Positions 1-8,987 of a stretch of DNA of 64,000 bases are shown here, piece after piece. Under the pieces are notes generated by a model, which was given only the letters and a program-made list of their open reading frames with translations, was not told the DNA's origin and did not search any database. This stretch comes from Phymatolithon calcareum (Eukaryota > Rhodophyta > Florideophyceae > Hapalidiales): positions 310,001 through 374,000 of the forward strand of contig OZ345375.1 of the NCBI GenBank assembly GCA_977006965.1. The letters are read 5' to 3'. Position 1 is the stretch's first letter; each line of letters begins with the position of its first letter. The translations under genes and the position numbers were made by a program.

Positions 1-392
1 AGAGCGTCCCGCGCAGCTGTTTGCTGCATGATGTTGAACGCGGTGCCGCTCAGATACTTGTACTTGGATCTCGGTGCGCTGCATGGAAACACCTCCGTAT
101 GACGGTCGTCAGTCATGTAGGGATCGAGGTTAATATACGGACTTTCCTGCAAGAATAAAAAGCATACTTTTTCTTTGCAAGCAGAGTACTCTTCGGAATG
201 ATTAAAGAATCGGGGTAGGCAACCGTTCGAGCGATTGTCGGTAAGCGGGGGACCGGAGGTGACGGTGTGAGATAGCGTTGACTGGTTTTCCGGCGACGCA
301 GGCGCGAGGGGAGGCGAAAGCGGCACAGCACAGACCGATATGCGGTAGAAGAGAAGAGTACCCAATATGACGGCGGCGCTGGTCGAGGGCAT
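1..392 (-). CDS. iGluR-like channel, N-terminal part (copy 1), runs off left edge
   Basis: The frame is open from the ATG at 392 to base 1. It encodes a hydrophobic signal-peptide or first membrane segment (about residues 6-22), a Ser/Thr/Pro-rich linker, then a Cys-containing ectodomain with the motifs NGCLPRF, CFLFLQESPYINLDPYM and FNIMQQTAARDAL, all shared with copies 2-4. The full-length relatives have iGluR topology (S1, M1, M3, S2, M4), so this is the start of a ligand-gated-channel-like membrane protein. It is nearly identical to copy 3 but keeps four T at 285-288 where copy 3 has three, so here the signal segment and the ectodomain stay in one frame. This may be the intact member of its subtype; the rest lies outside the window. 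Confidence 0.6.
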   Translation of the reverse strand, partial: MPSTSAAVILGTLLFYRISVCAVPLSPPLAPASPENQSTLSHTVTSGPPLTDNRSNGCLPRFFNHSEEYSACKEKVCFLFLQESPYINLDPYMTDDRHTEVFPCSAPRSKYKYLSGTAFNIMQQTAARDA

Positions 393-860
393 GGTTATAT
401 TCTTGACCTGATAGACCCCTGTTGCATGCCATTGAACAACTGTTCGATCAGCTTTCTGTTGATCTCCTGAGCGGAACGGCACGCTGCTGGTGTGATCAGC
501 TTACCTTTGTTGGTCGTGAAGTCGCGTGCCTCGAAGGGAAAATTACAGTTCCATACTGCGTGATGAAGGCCTCATGAAGAGTGGGTCATGCTTCCGAGCA
601 TCATCGCATTAGTTGCCCCACGCATAAGAAATAAATTAGGAAGTTTTAAATGCAAATCAGGATTTCTTCTTCTCGTAGAAGTGTCGCAACAGGGCGATAT
701 CATGAATTCAGCGGGAAACAATGCGAACAACAATCACGCAATCAGAAAATGATTGACCTTCTGATTGGGCAATTCTTTGAGGCTTTATGGCACAGTCCTA
801 ATCCTGTCATAAACTATGTGGTGAGGAATCGTGTCTCTCACCATTGGCGTCCTCAGGTAT
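393..860. repeat. 5' flank of iGluR copy 1, part of a segmental duplication
   Basis: This stretch matches 40087-40617 downstream of copy 3 almost base for base. It differs in lacking the three perfect palindromes present there and ends at the GTAT where the next mobile element is inserted. No gene is seen in it. Confidence 0.7.
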
Positions 861-2330
861 CAGACTAGCACTTACCGGGAATTCTGTGGCAGCCCGCCCA
901 ATATGATAAAGTATGATATGTGCGATTGATCATGCAACCGGAACTAGAATCGCACATTTTGTTCAGCCAACAGCACTTAAAGCGTAGCGGAGCGGCTAAT
1001 TTTCGGGGAACCCACGCTGTGCGACATCCAGATGTGTGCAGATAAGTGATCTACCAAAAGAGCTTCACGGAGGAAAAATCGAGAACGTGAACATATTTCT
1101 ATTCTCCGCTAATCACAATAAGTATTGCACGGACTTGCAACTGGCATTACGCAAGCAGTGGTCCGTTTTCTTCTCATTTGATCTGTGAAGCGGTCTCATA
1201 GGGTCACGAGACGGACCACTAGGACCATTCGCCGTGTTCCAGCTAATCCAGTGCACAAACCAAATTAAGCTTTTGGCACCACCGGCGATGTGTAACCGCG
1301 TAGCCATCACAGTCGATGAGCTTGTTGGTTTGCCAGGAGATGGCGGGGAGAATGCAAGCCTCACATCCTTCTGTGCCTATCGGACTTTCAATTGCAGCGC
1401 CCTGCGAAGTTGATTCGGCATCTTCACTCAGCATCCCTATACGTTCGTGCATTTTCCAGACAAAATGGAAGCGGCAGGAGGAATTTACATCGCGCATCGA
1501 TCTCGCTGATCGCGCTCACCACTCGTCGGTGACTGGCTTTGTCCCCGTGAATGTTTCTCTCGCGCATTCGCAGCTACCTATCTCTACGCGTGTGCTCGTG
1601 CATTATGCACGCTGACGGACGAGCTATTAGAAAATCGCCGACATTTGTTAATGGAGTGTCAATTCCAGTTGGTCATTGCGCTGGAAATGAATGAGAAGTA
1701 TCATTGCCGCTTCTTTTAAATCCCGCTTTTCATCATCTGGTCTCTGGCTATGTCCTATCGCTTGCCATCTGCACAAGTGTTTGTCAATGCACGCTCGCAT
1801 GGCATATAGCTTACACGCATATCTCCGCAATCATCCGTCCACCGATGCCGCTGCCATTCATGGCCAGATTCGTGAGGCCATCGTATAGTTCATACTTTGC
1901 ACCCGGTGAAATCTCCGCTCCTGAACACTGTGGTACAAAGCATCCCGTACCAATCCTACACCGTCCGTTTGCTGTCAATCACTACGCTGAAAGAACCAGT
2001 CATTCCGATTCCAGTGCTTGCTCAATGAGCCGAAAACTCTGCAGAAGACAAACAGTCGTCGAACGCAAACTTTTCTCACCACATGCTTAGCTTTGTGAAT
2101 CTCATTTTTCATGCCGACGAATGTTCGGGCTGTTTCGTCAACTTGCGCCATGGCGCAAGAAGGGTAATGACATTCGCACTTAAGCGGGGCATTCATTCTC
2201 ACTGCGATTCAAAAATGGCTTTCATCTCTTCTCCGGTTCCTCAGCTATCGGGAAATGCGATCGCGCGACCGAATTACGACCCTCAGCTCGGGCCCCAGTG
2301 TGCTGGTCTATTGGATATCTAGAAGCATTC
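861..2330. other. non-coding left arm of the 5-kb element
   Basis: Only short overlapping open frames without codon-like structure are seen. Bases near 1005-1150 weakly resemble 4370-4520 in direct orientation (shared GACATCCAG and GAACATNTTTCTATTCT), which suggests related subterminal sequences. Confidence 0.4.
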
Positions 2331-4211
2331 CTAAACCTCCGGACGTCTATTGCAACTAATGCAGATGCTTCGTTCCTCTCTAAGTTGTGCATTTTCGGCA
2401 ACGGTCCCCCGCTGAATACTAATCTGAACAGCAAAATGGTAATAGAAGCTACTTTTTTCATTTTTGCTCTGCGCACTGAATATCGAAAAGGTGATCTCGG
2501 GTACGTGCAATGGCGCGAGCGACAAAGTATAACGATGCGTACTTTTACTCCGGGCACATTGCTTTTTGCGGGCCAGAGACGCCGCCGTTAGACACTTTTT
2601 CAATAAAGGGAATAGCATCATGGCACTTCCCTTCTCCTTCATTGCGGTTGAAATACTTACAATATCAGTATGGGTGGACACTGCACGATTAAATGTGCGA
2701 AAGCTGACCGGCTGAATGTTTTGATGTTCAGCTGCGCCCCGGTACTGCGCAAACATTTGCCTGCTCCATTGGACTGGATTATTATCTTCCATGGATTGAA
2801 GGCTGTTTTCTGCCGAGGTTAGGTATTCAATGAGAAGAGGCTGATGGATGCTTTGCTTTTCTTCTTCACGATTGTACAGGCTTTGCCCATCATTGTGCCC
2901 ATCAGGGACAGAACTGCCCAATCTTGGTTTTACATATCCATTCGCACACTTCAACACTGTCATGTAGCACGAGTTGCAGCAGATAGCTTCATCGATAATC
3001 TGGTCCATATCATCATCAACCGATCTTGTTCCACCGTTGCTTTCTGGCTGCACATCATTCATGATCGCATTTAGGGCACTACAAATAGCCAAATATTTCG
3101 AGTCATCGTTTTCCACTTTTTCCACCATCACCTTGATCTTTCGACCCTTTGCCCCGCAAATTAGTTTCTTCCTGCAAAAGCTGCATGTAAGTACCAATGG
3201 GGATTTGGCATTAGCTGCACGAATACACGCTGAGTAATGGGCGAGGCATAAGACGCTAGATTCGTTTGCAGTGGAGTTAAGAAGTTCTTTGGCAAACTCA
3301 ACATTAATACCTTCCGCAAGCTCCCTCCTCGATGACCAGAGAAAGTTTGCAACGCCAAGAAATGCGCTTTCCTTGTCACCAACTCTTTTGACGACAAGCT
3401 CACGCAAGCGGTGCATAGGCCGCACTTCGTTCTTCCCCAAGCCACCCGGTCCAGCCCCACTTCTCAGAAATCTACAAAGCGCACAATTGAAATGTGTGAT
3501 AGGGTGGTGTGCATGCTCTTGACCGCCATCTTCATTTTCTTGTTCATTTATTTGCTCGTTCCAGCGGTCATCGTGGATCGTAGCAGTCTCCCCATCATCG
3601 TTTTCACCATCATTTGCATGCTGCTTCTCGTTGCCGCTGTCATCATCTGTCGGGGGCGGGGCGTTGCGATCATTTTTCGGAGGCGCCTGTTCGCTGCGGA
3701 CATCATCATTGTCATCATGTTGATTCTCCTCACCTTCATTATTACTAGGAGGAAGCTCTTTTCGCCAAATGTGCATTTGTTTCGTCAATCGGGAACGGCT
3801 GTCGCGAAGAAGCGCTCTTTGTTGCTTGGGCGGCACCCGGTATCGAGGGTTACTTCTCACTTTTTTGCGATCTTCTTCGACTTGGACGATTTCACTCAAT
3901 GCCTTGGCACAAGTAGAGCAAAGAGAAGATTCCGGAGACCGAAGCTCAGGAAATGAAGAAAAATCTGGCAGTGTAGCCCGAATGTTTTTCCGCACCACGA
4001 AGCAGACGCCGCCGGGCAATTTCGTGCGAATGTGCCCGTGTAACACCGTCGACATTGGTTGATTCGATGCCAGACTTCTGCGGCATGTTGGGCATGGTCC
4101 CCCTCTCCCCATTGGGGCAAGTGAGCGCAATGCCTCCCTGTGGTTAGGTGCCTCTATCAGCCTCTCGATCGCCCGTGGCAGTAGAAGAACCTCAATAATA
4201 GTGCACTGCAT
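2331..4211 (-). CDS. Cys-rich, acidic-linker protein of unknown function in mobile element
   Basis: An ORF of 626 codons from the ATG at 4211. It contains repeated CxxC pairs: CPTC and CSTC near the N terminus, CALC mid-protein, CSFC followed by KKLICG, and CNSC near two thirds. These look like zinc-ribbon knuckles. Between the second and third pairs is an acidic, Asn/Asp/Glu-rich low-complexity linker (roughly residues 160-240). No DDE, RT, recombinase or helicase motif is visible, so it is not recognised. Because it is the only large ORF between the CAGACTAGCAC ends, it is probably an element-encoded DNA-binding or accessory protein, or the remnant of a captured gene. The frame is intact, suggesting recent insertion. 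Confidence 0.5.
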   Translation of the reverse strand: MQCTIIEVLLLPRAIERLIEAPNHREALRSLAPMGRGGPCPTCRRSLASNQPMSTVLHGHIRTKLPGGVCFVVRKNIRATLPDFSSFPELRSPESSLCSTCAKALSEIVQVEEDRKKVRSNPRYRVPPKQQRALLRDSRSRLTKQMHIWRKELPPSNNEGEENQHDDNDDVRSEQAPPKNDRNAPPPTDDDSGNEKQHANDGENDDGETATIHDDRWNEQINEQENEDGGQEHAHHPITHFNCALCRFLRSGAGPGGLGKNEVRPMHRLRELVVKRVGDKESAFLGVANFLWSSRRELAEGINVEFAKELLNSTANESSVLCLAHYSACIRAANAKSPLVLTCSFCRKKLICGAKGRKIKVMVEKVENDDSKYLAICSALNAIMNDVQPESNGGTRSVDDDMDQIIDEAICCNSCYMTVLKCANGYVKPRLGSSVPDGHNDGQSLYNREEEKQSIHQPLLIEYLTSAENSLQSMEDNNPVQWSRQMFAQYRGAAEHQNIQPVSFRTFNRAVSTHTDIVSISTAMKEKGSAMMLFPLLKKCLTAASLARKKQCARSKSTHRYTLSLAPLHVPEITFSIFSAQSKNEKSSFYYHFAVQISIQRGTVAENAQLREERSICISCNRRPEV

Positions 4212-4610
4212 TATAAGGAATAGTGTATCCAACGTGTTCGAGTTTTGCTATGTCTGCGGCGGAAAATATTAGGTCCGATGTTTGTTCACATGGACCGGGC
4301 GCAGTCACAGGCGCCTAGTGAATCACTAATTCCAATTGCCTTTTGCGGCAAGTATCTTCACCATCTGTAGGGGAGCCCCCACAAAACGACATCCAGCTAA
4401 AGAATGTGAGTTCAGGATTCCCCACGATGCAGTTTCGTCGCCATCCGAGCTTTGAACATGTTTCTATTCTACACAAAATAGACGTCATCTTGCACCTCTA
4501 GTGGCTATTACGAGCTGGAAACAAAGGTTCTGCCGTCGCAATTTGAATTCGAGAAGGCTATCATACCTCTTACTCTGGGCTGCCACAAACTGGCTAAAAT
4601 TTACCAGTGA

Positions 4611-5822
4611 GGCCCAGTCTATACCGCAACAAATGTTCATGTTGGGGTTTTTTTTATCATAGCGAAATTGAATCTGCGAATGCCATTGGCTACAGCACAG
4701 CGTAGAAATGCTTGCATCCAACATGCCGACATCCGCCGAGCGAACAAATTCGACAACCTTTTTTTTTCCGGGAAAGAGGTTAACTTTGTGTGTTTGTTGG
4801 TTTTTTCATACTCTCGATCGGTCATTGGCTCCAGATGACCACTTTCCGCGGGAATAGCCCTATCGAACCCCCTCCGACGATTCAGCAAAAACTAATACAC
4901 TACAGCACGGGACACTGCACTGCTACCGACATCAACGTTTCGTCGAAGGCAACAATGGTCGCCAATGTCGGCCTTCGAGGGGCTATATCTAAGACGGCTA
5001 AGGCCGCATGTGCATTCGTAACTGTTGCTGCATCGATCATTCTCTCAGAAGAAGCTTCGCGCTCCTCTGTTCCGCGCAGCAATGCTCGAATTCGTTCATC
5101 ATCAAAGATACGAGGCAGCAGCGGTCGCACTGCAAGAAGTGATCGCCAGTCAAGCGAAGTAGATAGAGAGGCCCCTGCTTGACTTTCGTTCCGCCCTGTC
5201 GGAGAGGCCGACTGCACTATGTCTGCAACTTGCACGCCTGGAAGAGATGCATTTTGTAGATTGGAGCCCGCCCTCGCTACTGTGTTGAATGTTGGGCCCG
5301 GCAAGAGTGCTGCAAGTGCACTAACTCTCGCGGATGTAGCTGTACTCTCAGTACTTTCGGAACTACCGACAGGAGGAACACCGCTTTGAGAAGGCTCCAT
5401 AAGTCTTGAGTGCTCCCAGGCGATCAAAGGTTCGACAGCCAAAACCAACGAGAACGCAACTTGCTCAGCCTTCGATGATCAGGCACCAATGACCAAACAA
5501 AGGGATTGGACGGAAGCCCAAACTCTTTTCCTGCAGTAGGAGTGGTCCTTCGGAGAAAGGAGAGCCTTAGGAACGGATGATGCCCTTTCAGAGGATTGGT
5601 TTTCGGTGTGAACGAAATGTCATCGGTTGTGGTATTACCCCAGTACGACAAAATCCCTCATCAAGCTTTCTGCTTATCGAAAAGGGCGGGAATGGTGAAC
5701 ACGTTTGGCGAACAAAGTGCCGGTTTCGGTATAGACCGCCGCAGCAAATTTTTTGCTATGATAAAAATCCTATGATAAGCCAACATGAACATGAACAAAT
5801 TTGTTGCGGTATAGACTGGGCC
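4611..5822. mobile_element. PIF/Harbinger-like non-autonomous element nested in the 5-kb element
   Basis: It starts GGCCCAGTCTATACCGCAAC and ends with the inverted equivalent (about 5785-5822). The inverted repeats extend roughly 60 bp with small indels, including a TATCATAG motif. TGA flanks both sides (4608-4610, 5823-5825), a 3-bp target duplication. GGSCC ends with 3-bp duplications are typical of PIF/Harbinger and Tourist-like MITEs, although the canonical site is TWA. Length is 1212 bp. It sits 14 bp from the right end of its host element, so it is the younger of the two. Confidence 0.55.
4900..5400 (-). CDS. hypothetical 166-aa ORF inside PIF-like element
   Basis: An open frame from the ATG at 5400, rich in Ala, Ser, Thr and Leu, with no recognised domain. 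It lies inside the nested element and could be a degraded accessory (Myb-like) gene or chance coding. Nothing beyond length and position supports it. Confidence 0.25.
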   Translation of the reverse strand: MEPSQSGVPPVGSSESTESTATSARVSALAALLPGPTFNTVARAGSNLQNASLPGVQVADIVQSASPTGRNESQAGASLSTSLDWRSLLAVRPLLPRIFDDERIRALLRGTEEREASSERMIDAATVTNAHAALAVLDIAPRRPTLATIVAFDETLMSVAVQCPVL

Positions 5823-6136
5823 TGAGTGCTAGTCTGGTATGTCCATGAAACAGGTAACCTTAACCGTCATCACTTTTGCGCGCGCCGTCCCCGCACCGTG
5901 GGCCGTTGGGTCCCCATCCGAAGGTGCAGCAAACACGTGTCGCTGCGTACACGTGGGTGGTCACCAACACCACCCACACCGCACAGCCCATCGATTTGCA
6001 CTCTCCATTTCTGTTTCTGATCGTCCACTCCACCACGCCGACACGCCCCCACTCCGCCCACAGAGCAACGCCGTGCACCACGCTATCCAGATCACCGCAC
6101 CGCCGTCCGCTTCAGGAGGGCGACCATGTGCGGGCC

Positions 6137-6913
6137 ATGTTCAAGCTCGTAAACATGCTGAGAACGGGCGCGGAAGGGGTTGCGGCAAACCCGCATCGTG
6201 CAGCAGAGCTGTACAATCGCTCCATCGAGGAGGGCGACGATGTGCGGGCCATGTTCAACCTTGCAATCATGCTTGACGATGGCGCGGAAGGGGTTCCCGC
6301 AAACCCGCATCGTGCAGCAGAGCTGTACAATCGCGCCATCGAGGAGGGCAGCCTTGTGCCGGCCATGTTGAACCTCGCAAACATGCTGAGAATGGGCGCG
6401 GAAGGGGTTCCCGCAAACCCGCATCGTGCAGCAGAGCTGTACAACCGTGCCGTCGAGGACGGCAACCATGTGGATGCCATGTGCAATCTTGCAAACCTTC
6501 TGGAAGATGGCGCGGAAGGGGTTCCGGCAAACCCGCATCGTGCTGCAGAACTGTACAACCGTGCAATCGAGAAGGACGATTATGTACGTGCGAAGGCTGA
6601 ACTTGCTGAGCTGCTTCATCTTGGCACTAACGCCCTGGAGGCTGACGCTTCTCGTGCTCTCGAGCTGTACACGAGTGTGATCGAAAGTACTGGATCCGCA
6701 GATGCAATGTACAGCCTTGCACTCTTACTGCACTTTGGCGCGAACGACGTATCGAAAGAACCGGTTCGTGCACGGGAGCTCTACACGCGTGCTATGAACG
6801 AAGCCGGTACCGGAATTTCCGTTTCCAATATACGGCATTTGCTCAACTCTGGCGTTGAGGGTTTGCCAGCACAGCCTGGTCGCAGAGTGGAATGGCATTG
6901 CCGTATCCTTTAG
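6137..6913 (+). CDS. Sel1-like repeat protein
   Basis: Sel1-like repeats (a TPR relative) of 36-37 residues, each with the pattern AMxNLAxML, GAEGVxAN, PHRAAELYNRAIEEG. Four are nearly perfect between about 6130 and 6570, followed by two or three diverged ones to about 6830. Such solenoids mediate protein-protein contacts. The first ATG in frame is at 6137; the frame is open upstream to 5876 without an ATG and reaches into the element's left TIR, so the true N terminus may be missing. The near identity of the first repeats suggests recent repeat expansion. The gene sits wholly inside a MULE, so it may be a transduplicated host fragment. The stop at 6911-6913 is followed by non-repeat sequence. 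Confidence 0.65.
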   Translation: MFKLVNMLRTGAEGVAANPHRAAELYNRSIEEGDDVRAMFNLAIMLDDGAEGVPANPHRAAELYNRAIEEGSLVPAMLNLANMLRMGAEGVPANPHRAAELYNRAVEDGNHVDAMCNLANLLEDGAEGVPANPHRAAELYNRAIEKDDYVRAKAELAELLHLGTNALEADASRALELYTSVIESTGSADAMYSLALLLHFGANDVSKEPVRARELYTRAMNEAGTGISVSNIRHLLNSGVEGLPAQPGRRVEWHCRIL

Positions 6914-7075
6914 TCACCTGGAAAAAACGGTTCTGGTCCCGCCGTGCCGCCGCCGTCACGCCTGTGGCGAAGAATATGGCAACGAAAACTTTAGGGAAGT
7001 GCGTCCAAGCCAATTTATAGAAAGCGGTTTATTTCAGAAGACCAAAGTGCTAGATTACTCTGTAGATTCGAAAGG

Positions 7076-7333
7076 CTACACGTTCATGCGTTTGCGGAGA
7101 TTCTTAATAAATGTAATGTCCTTCTGCATGAGAGTCACCCGCTTCGCAAATAGTGCAGCTCGAAGGCTGTCTTCGAAAAACTGCACGACATAGGCCTCGG
7201 AAGCTTGCTGGAGAGCAGCGAGTGCTGCAGTCCGGAAACGCATGTTCGGTTTTATATCTTGTGCTACTTCTCGAACGAGGCGCTGGAACGGTTTCCTGCA
7301 AATCAGTAGATCCGTGCTGGGCTGGTACTTCCT
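7076..7333 (-). CDS. divergent histone H3 fold (variant-like), captured in MULE
   Basis: The last 85 codons before the TAG at 7076-7078 are an H3 histone fold in order: RKYQPSTDLLICRKPFQRLV (alpha-N and start of alpha-1), REVAQDIKPNMRF (alpha-1 and loop 1), ALAALQQASEAYVVQFFED (alpha-2), AKRVTLMQKDI (loop 2 and alpha-3), ending RKRMNV. Loop 1 has the same length as canonical H3, without the extra residues common in CENP-A. Substitution is far higher than for replicative H3, so this is a variant or a decayed copy. The frame is open upstream to about 7621 but that part is not H3-like, and no lysine-rich N tail is seen. It overlaps the zinc-ribbon ORF in another frame. Expression is unknown. Confidence 0.7.
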   Translation of the reverse strand, partial: RKYQPSTDLLICRKPFQRLVREVAQDIKPNMRFRTAALAALQQASEAYVVQFFEDSLRAALFAKRVTLMQKDITFIKNLRKRMNV

Positions 7334-7748
7334 GCGAGAAGGACATCTTTTGAGCTCCGGAATAAGGTGCAATTTTTCTGCATCTAGCACAGAGCGATAA
7401 TAGTTTTTTACCTGACTCGTCAACAAAAAGGTATGCTTGTAGCGCTTTCTTGCATCTTGTGCACTGCGATGTGGAAGCTCGACGCAAAAATTCTTTTTCT
7501 TCGACAGTTGTGGTGGTGCACGACAAAGTAAGACAAAGAGCTGTAAAACAGTTCTCATCAACCACGATGACGCTATCGGCATTAAGTTCCTGAAAACAAC
7601 TGTCAACACGCTCGGCATCAATAGAAAAAATATCCACTAGAAAGGCACACACCTGCTCACGGTCAGGAGTTGGAACTCGGAATTTTTCTCGGAACAGAAC
7701 TTTTGGGTTAACTGAATCGCGGCCGTACTTTGCAAGCAGCTCGGGCAT
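7104..7748 (-). CDS. zinc-ribbon-like ORF overlapping the H3 fold
   Basis: A 214-codon frame from the ATG at 7748. The first half looks protein-like: acidic or hydrophobic helices around DIFSIDAERVDSCFQEL, then CTRC and, 20-odd residues later, CARCRK. This two-CxxC arrangement around an aromatic strand is typical of small zinc ribbons. Past about 7360 the frame becomes compositionally odd and runs antithetically through the H3 sequence, so the meaningful product probably ends or shifts frame there. One reading is a former fusion (zinc ribbon then H3) broken by a frameshift; the other is two captured fragments placed side by side. Confidence 0.4.
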   Translation of the reverse strand: MPELLAKYGRDSVNPKVLFREKFRVPTPDREQVCAFLVDIFSIDAERVDSCFQELNADSVIVVDENCFTALCLTLSCTTTTVEEKEFLRRASTSQCTRCKKALQAYLFVDESGKKLLSLCARCRKIAPYSGAQKMSFSQEVPAQHGSTDLQETVPAPRSRSSTRYKTEHAFPDCSTRCSPASFRGLCRAVFRRQPSSCTICEAGDSHAEGHYIY

Positions 7749-8589
7749 ACTTTAAACATAGCTCAGAGCATGCACAGCGCCTTCATTCATAATGGTACGG
7801 ATTATGGAGTGAAAGCTAAGTAGCTGAGTTGGGAAAGAAAATCTCCAAACAAAATAATGGCCACTCTGATCAGAAAAACAGCTCCGATTCGGGGCGTTCA
7901 GCTCCTGAAAGTCACAAATCGACCGAGTTTTTAGAAATCAGCAGGTACGCTTCAGAACAGGAAAAAACACCTCCGATTTTGTGTTTTCACGACTTTAAAA
8001 GCCGAAATCGACGCTGTTTTTGTCAGTTCGCCGCGGAGTTCTCACTAGAGGCCTGGTCACTGGGCTCGAGCTGTATTGAAGTCTTCAACAGAGCGCCACG
8101 ATGAAATAGAACAGAAGCTTGATGCTGACGGTGACGACGATTGCTTGGTAGAGGAAGGCTTGCAGTCGCATGGGTGGCAAGCAGGCGCAAACACCGAAAC
8201 AAGGTCAGTATCACCTGGCGAAAGCACACCAATCGGAAGAGGCTGGCGTCAAGAGTATCAGGAACGATGGAAAAAAGCAGCAATCGGCAGTGATGAATAG
8301 TGAAAGCCGGGACGTTGATCGCATAGTGCCGCTGTGCACTGCAATAACTACAGCTGCAGCAGATTGACAGGATATTAACAGGGCCGTGACGCTGCGGTGG
8401 GGTGCAAAGTCCGAAAGGGACTGTTTCGCTTAGCGAAAGCACACAGATCGGAGGTTTCCGTACGTCGAGAGTAGCGGTAACGATGCTAAGAAGCGGTGTG
8501 ATGCGATAAGGATTGCAAACGTGGATGTAGATCGCCCAGTGCCGCTGTGCGCTGCCAATTTTACAACCGATTCGATTTCACGGAACGAA

Positions 8590-8830
8590 AACGAGATTAA
8601 GATCGTCTTGCGGTGGGCGAGGATCGCTGTGGCGGCGGCAACGGGATGAAGATCGGGTTGCAATAGGCGAAGATAGCTGCGGCGGCGGAAATGGGATGAA
8701 GACCAGGCTGCGATGGCGGAGGATAGCTGCGGCGGAGGCAACGGGTTGAAGATCGGGCTGCGGTGGGCGACGATAGCTGCGGCGGCAGCAGGGGGCGGCG
8801 GGCGGCGGCGATGTGACGTAATTTGAACGG
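8590..8830. repeat. GC-rich minisatellite
   Basis: Tandem degenerate units of about 40 bp built from GATAGCTGCGGCGG, then a variable part, then GGGATGAAGATCGGGCTGCG, lie near the right TIR of the MULE. Long open frames on the minus strand here are repeat artefacts. Confidence 0.6.
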
Positions 8831-8987
8831 AGGAGGTGACGTGATATAATAGTGCATGATGTGGCAAGTAATACACGTGTGCTCAACGACACGTGTTTAC
8901 TCCACCTTCGGGTTAGGACCCAATGGCCCACGGTGCGGGGACAGCGCGCGCAAAAGTGATGACGGTTAAGGTTACCTCCATGAAACA

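Larger units (their letters stand above)
861..5836. mobile_element. 5-kb TIR element with 4-bp target duplication (contains nested element)
   Basis: The ends are inverted repeats CAGACTAGCAC (861-871) and GTGCTAGTCTG (5826-5836), extendable to about 14 bp if the nested element at 4611-5822 is removed. GTAT flanks both sides (857-860, 5837-5840). The paralogous block holds the uninterrupted site at 40614-40617. The only convincing gene inside is the Cys-rich ORF at 2331-4211. A 4-bp duplication is known for Sola and Academ DNA transposons, among others, but no transposase core is recognised here, so the superfamily is open. Confidence 0.55.
5853..8976. mobile_element. Pack-MULE-like element carrying Sel1, zinc-ribbon and histone H3 sequences
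   Basis: Long terminal inverted repeats: 5853-5957 matches the reverse complement of about 8872-8976 with roughly ten mismatches, starting GGTAACCTTAACCGTCATCA. An exact 11-bp direct repeat TCCATGAAACA flanks it (5842-5852 and 8977-8987). Long TIRs plus 9-11 bp duplications are diagnostic of Mutator-like elements. No MULE transposase is present. Instead it holds a Sel1-repeat gene (plus strand), a zinc-ribbon ORF overlapping a histone H3 fold (minus strand) and a GC-rich minisatellite, as expected for a non-autonomous element that captured host gene fragments. Confidence 0.75.

Noticed and set aside
3411-3956. Plus-strand 181-codon hydrophobic frame
   Set aside because: Antisense of the acidic low-complexity linker of the Cys-rich protein (GAT/CAT repeats read as Ile/Val).
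6092-6619. Minus-strand frames of 148 and 175 codons
   Set aside because: Antisense of the Sel1 repeats; periodic Cys-rich pattern is the mirror of the real gene.
7076-7333. Assignment of the H3 fold as CENP-A/cenH3
   Set aside because: Loop 1 has canonical H3 length and the usual centromeric hallmarks were not seen; variant status is left open.
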